Source: Zanthoxylum bungeanum (lineage: Eukaryota > Streptophyta > Magnoliopsida > Sapindales > Rutaceae). Taken from it: a DNA stretch of 64,000 bases. The stretch lies in the NCBI GenBank assembly GCA_019454045.1, contig SKCR01036109.1, forward strand, positions 17,232 to 81,231, read 5' to 3'. The translations under genes and the position numbers were made by a program. Positions 45,176 through 56,869 of the stretch are shown piece after piece; positions within the stretch are counted from its first letter, which is position 1, and every line of letters starts with the position of its first letter. The notes below the pieces were generated by a model that was not told the DNA's origin, ran no database searches, and worked only from the letters and a program-made list of their open reading frames with translations.

Positions 45176-45568
45176 ATGAAAGACCAACATAATGTCCGTA
45201 ATTGCCAAGTCAGCAATCACCATTTACCCGATGAAAGTTTTGGAACTATATGTAAGCTATCAGGTATAAGTATAACAGTGAACATAAATAGACCAAACAA
45301 GAGGTTTTATTGCCAACAAGAAAGATATTCAACTAAAGGATCAAAAAGTACGAATTAAATTTGCTACATTCCTATCAATATGAAGTTTCATTCGCTATCC
45401 ACAAATTAACTAAAACACGACCTAGACTGTAAACTTTTTACTTATCAATGCTCCTCCCAAGTCCTAATCACCTATTGCCTAAAATGAAAATGAATAAACC
45501 TATAAATTGGATAGCTACACGCATACCATTGCTATATATACAGAACGTGTGCTGTTACCATGCATCTT

Positions 45569-46963
45569 TTACATTGGGAAGTCATAGTTTTGATAGCCCA
45601 AGGAACCACCTTGACCAGGAAACTGCTGGCTTGGTGGAGGAAACTGATGCAGTGCGGGTGGCTGTTGAGGACCAGCACCTCCAGGGGAAGAAATCCAGTT
45701 CTGGTCAACAGGGAGAGCAACAGAGGGGTTATCAACAGTGGTAATGTCGTGGATGCTTGACCTTTTCCTCTCCTTTTTCACACTAGTCTGGCGTAGGAAA
45801 TACTTCTGGGCATGACTAGCAACCTGAGTCGGTGTTCTTGTCACTACTACGTTCCTTGATATACTCCTCCAATCACCCTTGCCAAATTTATCAAGTCCAA
45901 TTAGAAATAACCTGCAACAACAACAACAACAACAGCGGAAAATGAGCATCAAGTGCGAGCAATCACATTCATCATTCAAGTGTCCATGGATGTGTAAAAA
46001 ATGACCAATCAAGAACCCCAATTCACAAAGGCAATCTACAAATATCTAATCTAATCTATTCTGCAATTTGCAGGGCATGCAATTTTGTTTTTTTAACACC
46101 TAAACTTGCTCACTCTACAAAATGAATGAAAAATGAATTTTTTTGGTTTTTGAAAGTACACAAATTGAACTTGTTTTCAAATTAATTCTATTATTATAAA
46201 ATCTACAAAAATACGGAAAAGTTCTCTGTAACATTCAATACTATGTGCAGATTCTTCACAATATTCAAAACAGTTATGCTAGAAATCCAAATTTATTTAA
46301 ATGAAAACCCATAAGAATGAAATTTGTTTCCCAATTAGCATTTAAACAAACAGTCCCAAAAAAACTACAAGATATTATCAATTTGATTTAAAATAGTAAT
46401 TTTAAAAAAAAGAACTAAAAGCCTATGAGCTGCACTTAGCTGTATTTAATGAAAACAAAACAAACAAACAAAAAACAATACCCATAGAATTTTAAAGTTA
46501 TTCACATGATTGAATTGAAAAAAAAAAGGGTCTTTAATTAATGAAAATTTTCTGAAACAAACAGAATTACAAAAAAATAAATAAATAAATCATACTTGTG
46601 TTCTTCTTCTGTCCAAGGCGTGCCCTTCTTTCTCTCCGTTTCACCATGTTTCGTCTTCCGCGCAAACGAGATATGAGTGGGTGAGTCACAATCCGAATCA
46701 TCAGCATAACTCGGCAACTCAACTCGGCCTGAATCAATTTCAAACACATCATGAACAAGTGCATCGTAGTGTTCTCTCACGTCCATAGCTGACTTACCCG
46801 GTAGCTGACTCGCGATTTTTTGCCACCGATCAGGAGTGTCATCGCGAAACATAACTAAAGCTTGTTCGAATAACTTGTCTTCAGAACGATTCCAATGAGT
46901 CTGAGTCGTCGAGGACTGAGTCATGGCTAACGAGTTTTCATTTTTGATATCTTGTCGATACAT
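45569..46963 (-). CDS. SHAQKYF-type MYB transcription factor (DIVARICATA/MYBS-like)
   Basis: Two exons on the minus strand: 46963-46596 and 45911-45569, with a 684-nt intron (donor GTATGA, acceptor TTGCAG) that splits the codon in EEEHK. The product is about 236 aa. The first MYB-like repeat, residues about 24-70, reads [17 protein letters not shown]...[21 protein letters not shown]. The second, about 114-163, reads [28 protein letters not shown]...[11 protein letters not shown]. The tail has [13 protein letters not shown], then a Gln/Pro-rich region. The family binds I-box/TATCCA elements in the nucleus. The start may be the Met at 46924 instead. It is convergent with the germin-like gene. 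Confidence 0.92.
45911..46596 (-). other. Intron of the MYB gene (span 45912-46595)
   Basis: It begins GTATGATTTATT and ends in a GTTGTTGTTGTTGCAG tract. It is AT-rich and shows no embedded gene. Confidence 0.8.
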
Positions 46964-48844
46964 AAAGATGACAAAAGAGTAAATTACAATGGGACTTTGG
47001 TGGGAGATTTTGATTTTCAGAGAGTTTTGGGGTATTTATACGAAGAGTAATTTGATTATGTCACCGACTCAGATTCCTAATTCAACACGTGTTTTTTCTT
47101 TTATTGGGATTTTTTTTTCCCTTTTTACTTTAATTTGTTACTTTTCTCTTAACCGATTTTTACCCTATAGTAAAGTTTTTTTAAAAATTAATAAGGTGAA
47201 AATTACTTATTTATGTTTATTTTAAATTAAAATTCTAATTTAAAAAAAATGATCTGAAGTCTTAAATCTCAAATTTGTAATAGAGTTCTGTGTCGAATAG
47301 AAATCTAATAAAATTTTTGTCATCCGATTAAAAGTATTTTCACGCACTAGGTGTGTACGGTCACTGATTTTGGTACAAGAAGATCGTAATGGAGAAATTA
47401 TAAAAGTAAAAATAATGATTAAAATATCTATGTAAATTGAAGTTGTGCTTTGGGCACCCTACTACATGCACAATTTTGTGTTTTTGGAGCTTGTATTTCA
47501 GAGAGTGTTTGGTCTTGTATTGATTTATCCTAGTAGAAAAACTCTTTCACGTGAAATACTTAAATATTTATTTGAGAAATAAGTGGACATTGCAATTCAA
47601 ACTCATGTACTTGATAGCATATAAGGGGGTTAGGGGTGGCTGAAAAGCTCGAGATTGGCTCGAGGATAAAATTTTAGGATTTGCTCCAGCTTAGGCAAAA
47701 ACGCCTGACCCATACACTAGCCCGATTTTTATCAGTAAAATATATATTTTTTAATTATTTAAATTAATTTTTAATTCTAAATACATATATTTGTAATTAG
47801 ATTATTAAAATCCAATTAAAAACACTAAAAATATTGGCATTCTTAATATTATTTTTTTTCATTTTTAAATATTAAAAATTCAAAAAATAGTTATTTTTTA
47901 AAAACTCAATCACACCCGAATCCAATCGAGTCTGATCGTTGCCACTCCTAACCATGATACCATTAGTAATTTTACCATGGTTGATGGTATCATAATTATA
48001 CTCAATCACAAAATATGTTCTCAGTATATGGATTCAAATTACAATATCCACATATTTCTCAAATAAATATACGAATATTCAATTTGGGGAGACTTCATAC
48101 GGAAACAAGTTCGAGCGAGATCAATCTCTCTCAGGATCCAAGCTACGAAAGCTAAGTGAATTGTAGGTATTTCATCCAAATAAAATAAAGAAAATTTATG
48201 CTTCAAACAAATATCATATAATAAATGTGCAAGCTATAGATTATTTCAGCATGAGAATAAGCTTTAATAATTATATTATAAAATATTAAATTATATGGTA
48301 TTAAAATGCTTAGGTAAAAAAGTTATTGAAAAATTAATTGAATTTTTGTTTGATGTTATAAACATGAAATGATAAAAATATACTTTCTCTCTCTTTTATT
48401 TTCATTTCCTTATGTTATACTAGTTGCTTAATTTCCTTTCAAAAACCTATTTTGAACCAGAATTATTAGAACTAACTTGTAACCTTTGATTATACCTAAC
48501 AATCACATGTTAAAAAGTAAGGATGGAAATGGGATTAGATTTGTTAATCCTGATTTTGTCCCGTATATAGAATCGGAATAAAAAAAACATACATGTCTTA
48601 TTAAATCAAGTCTCATTTTATAAAAATATAATATCATTTTCAAATCAAAACAAAATATATATATTTCAAATCTCATCCTGAACGAGATGGGACGAGAAAA
48701 ATTGACGACCCATAGTTAAAAGTAACAATTATGTTATATAATCAAAACTCATATGTTGACAAAGCATTACAATGAAAGTAGCATTTATGATTATTTAGGG
48801 ATGAAGGACCCGACCAAAAAAAAACCTTAACCCTTTAAAATTTA
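46964..48844. other. Intergenic, upstream of the MYB gene
   Basis: AT-rich. A possible small inverted-repeat element lies at 47632-47951 (ends TAGGGGTGGC and, inverted, TAGGAGTGGC), but without a target duplication. Nothing else is recognised. Confidence 0.35.
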
Positions 48845-50382
48845 GGGGGTGTATTCAATTGAGATTTTAAAAGATTTTTTTGGGTTAAATAAGTCTTGTG
48901 GTATTCAATTAAGATTTTTAAATAATCTAAAAAGTCTTGTGGTATTCCTTTAAGACTATTATGATTTTTTAAAGAGTGTATCCAAATCTAGTGATATTCA
49001 ATCAGGACTTTAAACAAGTAATAAAAAGTCTTATGATATTGAAAAACATAATTATTTTGAAGGATTTTTTTATATGTGTGATTTTGTGGGACTTTTTAGT
49101 GAAAATTATAAATATCAAACTCTATAAAAAAAAATTCTACCATAACCCATGAGACTTTTTACATAAGATTTTTTTGAGTGTTAGAAAACAGAAGATGAAC
49201 ATACATGTTAACTCTTTGTGAACAAATTACTTGCTTATTAGTAATTTCTTCTTTTTTCTTTCAAATAAAACAATATGAATTTCTTTTAAATACAACTAGT
49301 AATGTCATTCCTCCAAACATTTTTCTATTAATTTCATTTTTGAGAAAGAAAATTCTATCACATTTAAAGATAATTTCCTAGATTTTCTTTAAGGCTGACA
49401 GAACTTCTTCATTCGGATAGATGATAATGTACAAAGGGAATTTAGTACAACAATGATTTTTTTTCCTCGTTTTCTTGCTAATTTTTTACTTGTATTTTTT
49501 TTTTTTTTAAAAAAAAACCCAAATTTAAGGAAAAAATATTTATCAATTATTAAGGAAAAAATTAGATTTATAAAGAAAAACTCCGACAAGTTGTGGACTA
49601 TTAATTATTTTGTAGTTTATAAGACATTTTATAATATTCATTAGTTAACTTAAATATGCATACATAAAATTAGCAAGAAAGTTCTTTGAGACATTTGTTG
49701 CTCCATTCACCAAGAGAGGATTGTTGCTGAAGTTCTTGATATTGGGAGGTGGTTCAACCCTTGCTTACTTCAGTGCCACAACTAATGGTGACATTCTATC
49801 AATCAAGAAAGACGTTCATTACTAGTGATGAAATATGGAAAGATTACTTGAAGGTGAGTTTAGTTAATAATCTTTTAAATATATTGATAGCTGACTAGTT
49901 TAGTATATTATGCTATTTGTAATATATTAACATTGAATAATATTAGCTTTTACTTTTCTTTATTAAAATTATCATTTCTTTGTTATCTTTTGATTGATTT
50001 ATGATTTTGAATGTTTGTTTTTATTTATGGTTTCATTTCATATGATCTAATTTTCTGTTATTGTTGATGCAATGTCCACAGCTTGAACCAATTGACTTTC
50101 ATTAACTTTTTTATTTATAGTTTCATTCCATATAATATCGGTTCTAAAAAAGTAAAAAAAAAAAAAATATATATATATATATTATATATATATCTATATA
50201 TAATGGTCATCAAATCTTATAAATTATCATGAAATAGTCTTTTAATCAAATATGTAAAAAATCTTGATTAAAAGAAATTTCATAAAATCTTGTAAGTCAT
50301 TACATTCTTTAAATGTCTTTTAAAATATACAGGACTTATTTATTCATAAATAGTCTTTAAAATCTCAATTGAATATACCTCC
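48845..50382. mobile_element. PIF/Harbinger-type TIR element carrying a psaH fragment
   Basis: The two ends are inverted copies sharing TATTCAATTGAGATTTTAAA after GGRGGTR. The TSD is TTA on both sides (48842-48844, 50383-50385), the hallmark of PIF/Harbinger. Subterminal GTCTTRTGRTATTCAATYA repeats occur at the left. Length is 1538 bp and there is no transposase. Inside are a psaH exon piece and, next to it, [12 protein letters not shown] followed by a GTGAGT donor, which resembles the Myb/SANT-like protein of these transposons. Confidence 0.75.
49673..49813 (+). pseudogene. psaH: Captured psaH exon fragment (photosystem I subunit VI)
   Basis: 47 codons read [17 protein letters not shown], then [30 protein letters not shown], the C-terminal membrane-spanning and stromal part of PsaH, the small nuclear-encoded photosystem I subunit used in docking light-harvesting complex II. 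The N-terminal exons (transit peptide and first half) and the last 12-15 residues are absent. An intron-like acceptor (AAAATTAG) precedes it, so genomic rather than processed DNA was captured. It lies inside the TIR element. Confidence 0.8.
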
Positions 50383-50385
50383 TTA

Positions 50386-51952
50386 ATTAAATTCTTTTGG
50401 CTTTTAACTTTAAATTGTAATATTTGTATGTTTTAGTCATCTAAATTTATAATTATTGACATTTTATATTTTTATCTCCAATTCCGTCTCTATTATCATA
50501 AACATTTAAATATCAATATGTAATTGACAAGTTATTTAACCTAAAATTTTGAAGGGGAAAAACAACTAAAAAATTGTTATAAGAAAAGTATTAATTAAAT
50601 CTAAAATAAATATCATGTGTTGTCTTATGTGGACTATTAAAGGAAATGAGTGATGTGTGAAATATGTCTGTCTCTTGTTGACAAAGTCAACACTTTTTAA
50701 TTTTGATTCTAAAACAAATCATCCAATTTCCTCAAACTTTTTTACTTTTGTTTTTTAGTTACAAGATGCATTAAGATGGATTCTACTTGAACACGTACTC
50801 TTACACTTTTTTTTTAACATATAATATTCAAAATATGATTTCATTTTGCATAAATGTTTTCATTGGATGGTGTCAGTGACTCGAAAAAATTGTTATTATT
50901 GACAAAATGAAAGAAAATTAATTAATATTAAACCAAGTTTATGTAGGATATCTTGCATTTTTTATTACTAAAGTGTTTGGTTGCTTTTGAATGTTTTTTA
51001 CACGGGAATCATTCCAGTTTGAGTACAATAATCAGAGGCCAGGGATTGTTCAGCGTGAGAATTTTCATTTACACCTTTTTTTTTTAAATAAAAAATATAT
51101 ATGTTACCTTTTTTTTTTTTTTTTTTTAAAGGTAACGCAATGTTACCTCTTTTTACAAATACGTAAAAGCATCACAATATTCTAAAATAGGGTTGTTCGC
51201 GGTTTCAGCTCAAACCGCAAACCAAACAGAATCATATTGATCCGAATCGAACTGAACCGTGTGGTTTTGAAAAGTATTGAAATTGATTTCGGGCCGAACC
51301 GTAAATTTCGGATTAATATTCTGTTTTAACCCAAACCGTGAGTCAAACCACATAAACGATCGATCCGCATTCAAATTAGACATTAGTGTATAGTTTTTTC
51401 CTTTTTTAGTTATGAAATTTGAGACATTTAATGATCATATGACAATATACACGACATAAATGAAAAATATATATTTTTTATCATCATGTGAAAATATACA
51501 AAATTTCCTTTAAAAAATTAATTACCCAAAGCGTCATGATTTTTCTTATCAAATTTTCGATTTCAATTTCTAATTTCCCAAAATATAAATATGTGCTATC
51601 TAAGGATTAAAACAAAAGAACTAACCCGAATCGCTATATGAAATATATTAAAAATCATACGATTCGGGTGAAGCAAGAGAATTGAGTAAGGTGTGAACTC
51701 GTGATGTCGGCAACCGATGGTCGGAGGTTGACGTTTGCGCAGCTGTCACTTATATAACTGTTTCCTAAAGCCGCCTACATTCATCGATCCAATCTTCCTT
51801 TTTCTAGAAGGTGTTTTTTTGGAAGTATGTCCAACTCACAGTCTACCGCCCACGTGGCTTCTTATAATATTGACACGTGTTTCAAACACAATGTCTGGGA
51901 TAAGATCACATTGCCATTGCCACGCCACGTCATGTAGGCTTTAGTTGCATAT
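50386..51952. other. Intergenic
   Basis: AT-rich host DNA with long T runs (51060-51130). At 51190-51370 there is a block of AACCGAAC/CGGTTT-type words of the kind found in plant miniature elements, whose limits I could not set. No gene is recognised. Confidence 0.4.
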
Positions 51953-52704
51953 TGTTGACGGTAGATTTTGGTCTCAGGGTAATATAGGAATATCACCTCC
52001 GAGGGAATCCTCCTTCAACTGTGAATTTGTTTGGTTATGGGGAACCAAAGGCAAATTTAGCGGGAAACGAAAATATACCAATCAGACAAGGTGATTTAAC
52101 GTGGTTCGGTGGATTTTTGGGATCCGACCTACGTCCACGGACAAGAACAGGATGGTACTCTTTTATTACTCAAATGCTTCTCAGGCCTCCCCTTTGCTCT
52201 TACAAATTGGAATTTTAATCTCTCACTCTTGTGATGATTTTTAGATATCTCTTTACACATGCCCTGCCCTCTTATTTATAATAACAGAAATTAGACTCCT
52301 TCTCCTACAAGGGTTCCTAATTGAGTCAACCTCCTTCCGCCACAAGGTTTCCCAATTTCAAACTACATTTATTTCCTTTGTCCTATCAAGATACTAATTC
52401 ATCAATTCTCCCGTGAAAGCAGGATAATTTATCACTTACGGCGCTCTGTCTTCCTGAACACGCCTCGCTATATGGTCGGTATTCATGAGGTCGGCCATGG
52501 CAACCTTCTATGCTGAGAGTATCCTTGCCGACCTCTATAATGCTCGGTCATCTGAACCAAAGTGGTCGGTCACATATCATCAAGTGTTCGGCCCCTCACT
52601 GATGTGGTCGGGTCGGCTTTAACGATCTCGCCCAAGAAGGGAATTACCCTTTTTACCCCTGTCGTACTCTTTAAATAACATAGGTCCTGAAAACACCATC
52701 AACA
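51953..52704 (-). repeat. Gag-only element 3' LTR
   Basis: 752 bp, TGTTGACGG...CATCAACA on the + strand. A 65-aa open frame on the + strand (52021) is repeated in the other LTR (56046) and is not a gene. A TATA-like TTATAAATAAGAGG lies on the minus strand near 52275-52290. Confidence 0.93.
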
Positions 52705-52720
52705 TTTGTCCCCTAGTTCT
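52705..52720 (-). other. Polypurine tract of the gag-only element
   Basis: The minus strand reads GAACTAGGGGACAAA directly before the LTR. Confidence 0.75.
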
Positions 52721-53036
52721 CGGTAACAACGGGTTTGCGAGTTGATGCCGGGAACTATAAAAAAGATGGTGTGATGATCGCCTTACTGGTGGTCGCTCCA
52801 AAAATCACAAAGAAACTGTCTTCGCCATTAACCAAGTCTTCTGTTTCTATCTTCATATCCTCGGTTATTGAAGATGCCGATCCCATTCAGAATGATTCTC
52901 CACTGTATAGCCAATTGCTTACTTGGGTCGTTCCATCAGGATATGAAATTCCTCTTGTTGTCCAAACTTTGAGCTAACGATGATGTGCTCGGTGGCATGT
53001 GATCTTGTCTCGAGCTGTGAGAGATGCTCGGAATTG

Positions 53037-53835
53037 GGGGAATGTTACGTCCCCAGTCCGAAGGGCTGACTCGGTGGGACGTAACCCGACCCCGAGCTGA
53101 GAACGACACTTGGACCTGAGGGAATGTTACGTCCTCAGTCCGAAGGGCTGACTCGGTGGGACGTAACCCGACCCCGAGCTGAGAAAGACACTTGGACCTG
53201 GGGGAATGTCACGTCCCCAGTCCGAAGGGCTGACTCGGTGGGACGTCGCCCGACCCCGAGCTGTAAAAATCACTTGGTTCTGGGGGAATGTTACGTCCCC
53301 AGTCCAAAGGGCAGACTCGGTGGGACATCGCCCGACCCCGAGCTGTAAGAATCACTTGGTCCTGGGGGAATGTTACGTCCCCAGTCCAAAGGCAGACTCG
53401 GTGGGACATCGCCCGACCCCGAGCTGTAAAAATCACTTGGTCCTGGGGGAATGTTACGTCCCCAGTCCAAAGACAGACTCGGTGGGACATCGCCCGACCC
53501 CGAGCTGTAAGAATCACTTGGTCCTATGGGAATGTTACGTCCCCAGTCCAAAGGCAGACTCGGTGGGACATCGCCCGACCCCGAGCTGTAAAAATCACTT
53601 GGTCCTGGGGGAATGTTACGTCCCCAGTCCAAAGACAGACTCGGTGGGACATCGCCCGACCCCGAGCTGTAAAAATCATTTGGCCCTGGGGGAATGTTAC
53701 GTCCCCAGTCCAAAGACAGACTCGGTGGGACATCGCCCGACCCCGAGCTGTAAAAATCACTTTGTCCTGGGGGAATGTTACGTCCCCATACCAATGAGCA
53801 TGACTCGGTGGGACGTAACCCGACCCCGAGCTGTA
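53037..53835 (-). repeat. 82-bp tandem array with built-in hairpins
   Basis: Ten units start near 53037, 53120, 53202, 53283, 53365, 53446, 53527, 53608, 53689 and 53770. Each reads GGGGAATGTTACGTCCCCAG...GACTCGGTGGGACRTNRCCCGACCCCGAGCTG. In the first two and the last, GTTACGTCCC and GGGACGTAAC form a perfect 10-bp inverted repeat around a loop of about 23 nt; the middle units have GGGACATCGC instead. Open frames in several phases (up to 303 aa) are by-products of the repeat. Confidence 0.92.
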
Positions 53836-53837
53836 AC

Positions 53838-54235
53838 AAACATCGATCTCGACGGTACAAGAGCAGACCCAAGCCGGAAAGAGACATCGGTCTCGGCGGT
53901 ACAAGAGCAGACCCGAGTCGGAAAGAGACATCGGTCTCGGCGGTACAAGAGCAGACCCGAGCCGGAAAGAGACATCGGTCTCGGCGGTACAAGAGCAGAC
54001 CCGAGCCGGAAAACAAATATCAACAAAACGGACTCGGCGGTACAAGAGCAGACCCGAGCCGTAAAACAAATATCAACAAAACGGACTCGGCGGTACAAGA
54101 GCAGACCCGAGCCGTAAAACAAATATCAACAAAACGGACTCGGCGGTACAAGAGCAGACCCGAGCCGTAAAACAAATATCAACAAAACGGACTCGGCGGT
54201 ACAAGAGCAGACCCGAGCCGTAAAACAAATATCAA
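53838..54235 (-). repeat. 44/53-bp tandem array
   Basis: Eight units share CGGCGGTACAAGAGCAGACC and CGAGCC. The first four are 44 bp apart with GAAAGAGACATCGGTCT spacers; the last four are 53 bp apart with GTAAAACAAATATCAACAAA spacers. So one array consists of two homogenised variants side by side. Confidence 0.9.
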
Positions 54236-54387
54236 AATCATTGTGTGGGCCATAACAAACAAGCATAAATAAATGTCAGCCTAAGACAGAAGAAGATTTA
54301 CTCACATTTTTGGGATCTGTTGTTTTTCTTGCAACTCTACAAGGGTCACTACAAGTAAGGCTCTTCTTAATACGTCCTCTCTGCATC

Positions 54388-55924
54388 TCAGCATTCCACG
54401 CATCCGACCGGATGACTTTCGCTATCAACTTGGTCGTCCTCAAAAACCGAATGGTCTATGTACTCACTGAGATAGCCTTCTTTCACCAAGTCTTCCATCT
54501 GCTCACGCAGGTCTCTGCACTCATTCGTGGTATGTCCCTTTTGATTGTGGTGTAGGCAGTAGGACCTTTTGTTTTTTCTGTTTGGGGGAAACCTCCTGAG
54601 GTCGGGTTCTATTAAGAGGCCTTTCTCCCGTATCTCCATGATGATTTCCCCTGGCGGCTTACTTAGGGGAATATACGCCTCCTCTCGGACCACATGGTTT
54701 ACTTGAGTTGTGGGTCCTTTTCCTTGATCCTTATGTGCCATTGGCTTGAACTCTTTGGGTCTTGGATTGAACTTCCAGAATTCTCTTTCTGGTCGCTGGT
54801 GGTCTTCCCTCCTTGTTACTCTTTCTCTGGTGGTTGTCCCCCTCCGGGATACTTTTTCCTCACTTTCTAGTAGGACGTACTTCCTGGCTACCTCCAATGC
54901 AGTAGCGTAGTCTGGTGTCTCATGGATCCTCAGATGGGTCCATAGTTTCCCGACCCTTAGGGCCCCTTTCAGACTTTCCAGAGCTTCTTGGGATTCGTAC
55001 TCTCCGACCTCGAGCACGGCGTTGTGGTACATTTCAATGAAGCTCTTCAGTGTTTCGTCATCTCCCTGTTTCATGAGCCTTAGTTCTCCTATTGTCTTTT
55101 TAGGGGTGCAGGCTCCTTTGAAGTGTCGGGTAAATGATTTTTTAAGCTGGGAGAAGCTCTGGATGCTCCCCGGGGCCAGACTCCTGTACCATAGGATGGC
55201 AGGCCCACCTAAAGTTAAGGGGAATACTTTGCATATGGCGTCGCCCGTCACTCCTTGTACTTCCATTAGGAGGACAAAGTTCTCGACGTGGGATTTTGGG
55301 TCGGAGTGGCCTTTGTATGGTGTCATGGTCGGCATATTAAATCGCTTCGGGAACTGTGCTGACCTTATTTCTTCCGCAAGGGGGGACCCCTCTTCTTCGC
55401 CTCGGGCGTTCCCCGTGCCGATTTTGAGACCTTCTTCCCATCTGGCCATCTCTTTTCTCAACCAAGACTTTATCCCACGGGCTGTGCCCCCGTGTCGCCT
55501 TCTGTGTCCTTCTGTTCGCCTGTTGTTCCGAGTGTGGCGTTCCATAAGCCCGGAGGTCTCCTGTACGTCTTCGTTGTACTTTCTATTCTCCCTTTCGGAG
55601 TTGAAAAAACTGTCGGATGAGGGGTCGGGAGATTGTTCCTCTTCTTCTTTCTCCCATGTGTCTTCCGATCGTGGCTCTCTTCCTACCACTTCAGATCTTA
55701 CCCTATGAGGGCCTCTCTTTCTGGGTCCCTCATCTTCGCTTACATCGCTACTCTTTTCCCTTTTTCCCTTTCTTTCCTTTCTGACCGGTCCCGGTTTCAA
55801 GTTTCTCATTGTTTGTTCCTTCCATTCTTTCTAGTCGATCCATCATAGTCTTCATGCTATCTTCCATCCTTTTCATCCAGTCCATCGCCGGACCTCCTGG
55901 TTGGTGATTTCCGTCTTCCGCCAT
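54388..55924 (-). CDS. Gag of the gag-only element (one frameshift)
   Basis: Starts MAEDGNHQPGGPAMDWMKRM at 55924. A frameshift in a purine run near 55755-55800 moves to the main frame, 55809-54388, open for 473 codons. The charged N-terminal region is followed by the gag domain FNMPTMTPYKGHSDPKSHVENF...LTLGGPAILWYRSLAPGSI...HFKGACTPKKTIGELRLMKQGDDETLKSF, then a CCHC-like knuckle YCLHHNQKGHTTNEC. It stops at HPVGCVEC, where related Tat polyproteins pass into protease, so pol was lost right after gag. The shift may also be a natural start-frame difference; I favour a mutation. Confidence 0.85.
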
Positions 55925-55956
55925 TAGTCTTATCACGTGAACTGCTTTTTGTGAAG

Positions 55957-55977
55957 TTCCCCACAGACGGCGCCAAC
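55957..55977 (-). other. Primer binding site of the gag-only element
   Basis: The minus strand reads TTGGCGCCGTCTGTGGGG immediately inside the 5' LTR. Confidence 0.85.
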
Positions 55978-56742
55978 TGTTGACGGTGGATTTTGGTCTC
56001 AGGGTAATATAGGAATATCACCTCCGAGGGAATCCTCCTTCAACTGTGAATTTGTTTGGTTATGGGGAACCAAAGGCAAATTTAGCGGGAAACGAAAATA
56101 TACCAATCAGACAAGGTGATTTAACGTGGTTCGGTGGATTTTTGGGATCCGACCTACGTCCACGGACAAGAACAGGATGGTACTCTTTTATTACTCAAAT
56201 GCTTCTCAGGCCTCCCCTTTGCTCTTACAAATTGGAATTTTAATCTCTCACTCTTGTGATGATTTTTAGATATCTCTTTACACATGCCCTGCCCTCTTAT
56301 TTATAATAACAGAAATTAAACTCCTTCTCCTACAAGGGTTCCTAATTGAGTCAACCTCCTTCCGCCACAAGGTTTCCCAATTTCAAACTACCTTTATTTC
56401 CTTTGTCCTATCAAGATACTAATTCATCAATTCTCCCGTGAAAGCAGGATAATTTATCACTTTATCCGAGAAAATACGGCGCTCTGTCTTCCTGAACACG
56501 CCTCGCTATATGGTCGGTATTCATGAGGTCGGCCATGGCAACCTTCTATGCTGAGAGTATCCTTGCCGACCTCTATAATGCTCGGTCATCTGAACCAAAG
56601 TGGTCGGTCACATATCATCAAGTGTTCGGCCCCTCACTGATGTGGTCGGGTCGGCTTTAACGATCTCGCCCAAGAAGGGAATTACCCTTTTTACCCCTGT
56701 CGTACTCTTTAAATAACATAGGTCCTGAAAACACCATCAACA
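55978..56742 (-). repeat. Gag-only element 5' LTR
   Basis: 765 bp; carries 13 bp (TATCCGAGAAAAT) absent from the other LTR. Confidence 0.93.
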
Positions 56743-56869
56743 CATATATTTTATTGAGTTGTGATTTAACGATATCTCAGGTTAGTGAAAGCAATAGCCG
56801 TATTCTCGAGAGTGAAACATATGATTGGTTTACATATGAAAACTAAAGTCATGTATTACAAACACAAAC

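Larger units (their letters stand above)
51953..56742 (-). mobile_element. Gag-only Ty3/Gypsy element (TR-GAG-like), young
   Basis: Two LTRs (51953-52704, 55978-56742) differ at three sites and one 13-bp indel. A perfect TSD CATAT flanks the element (51948-51952, 56743-56747). On the minus strand the order is LTR, PBS, gag, two tandem arrays, polypurine tract, LTR. There is no protease, RT, RNase H or integrase, so it depends on another element to move. The gag type is that of the Tat lineage. Confidence 0.92.

Noticed and set aside
47632..47951. Possible hAT-type MITE with TAGGGGTGGC / TAGGAGTGGC ends
   Set aside because: No 8-bp duplication could be found at its edges, so it is not listed as a separate element.
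50158..50205. (AT)n run
   Set aside because: Simple microsatellite inside the TIR element; nothing further to support.
52021..52218. Identical 65-aa frames at 52021 and 56046
   Set aside because: They are the same LTR sequence twice, antisense to the element.
53206..54117. Long open frames (up to 303 aa) on both strands over the arrays
   Set aside because: They arise from repeat units without stops in several frames; there is no domain, and the element's gag is on the minus strand elsewhere.
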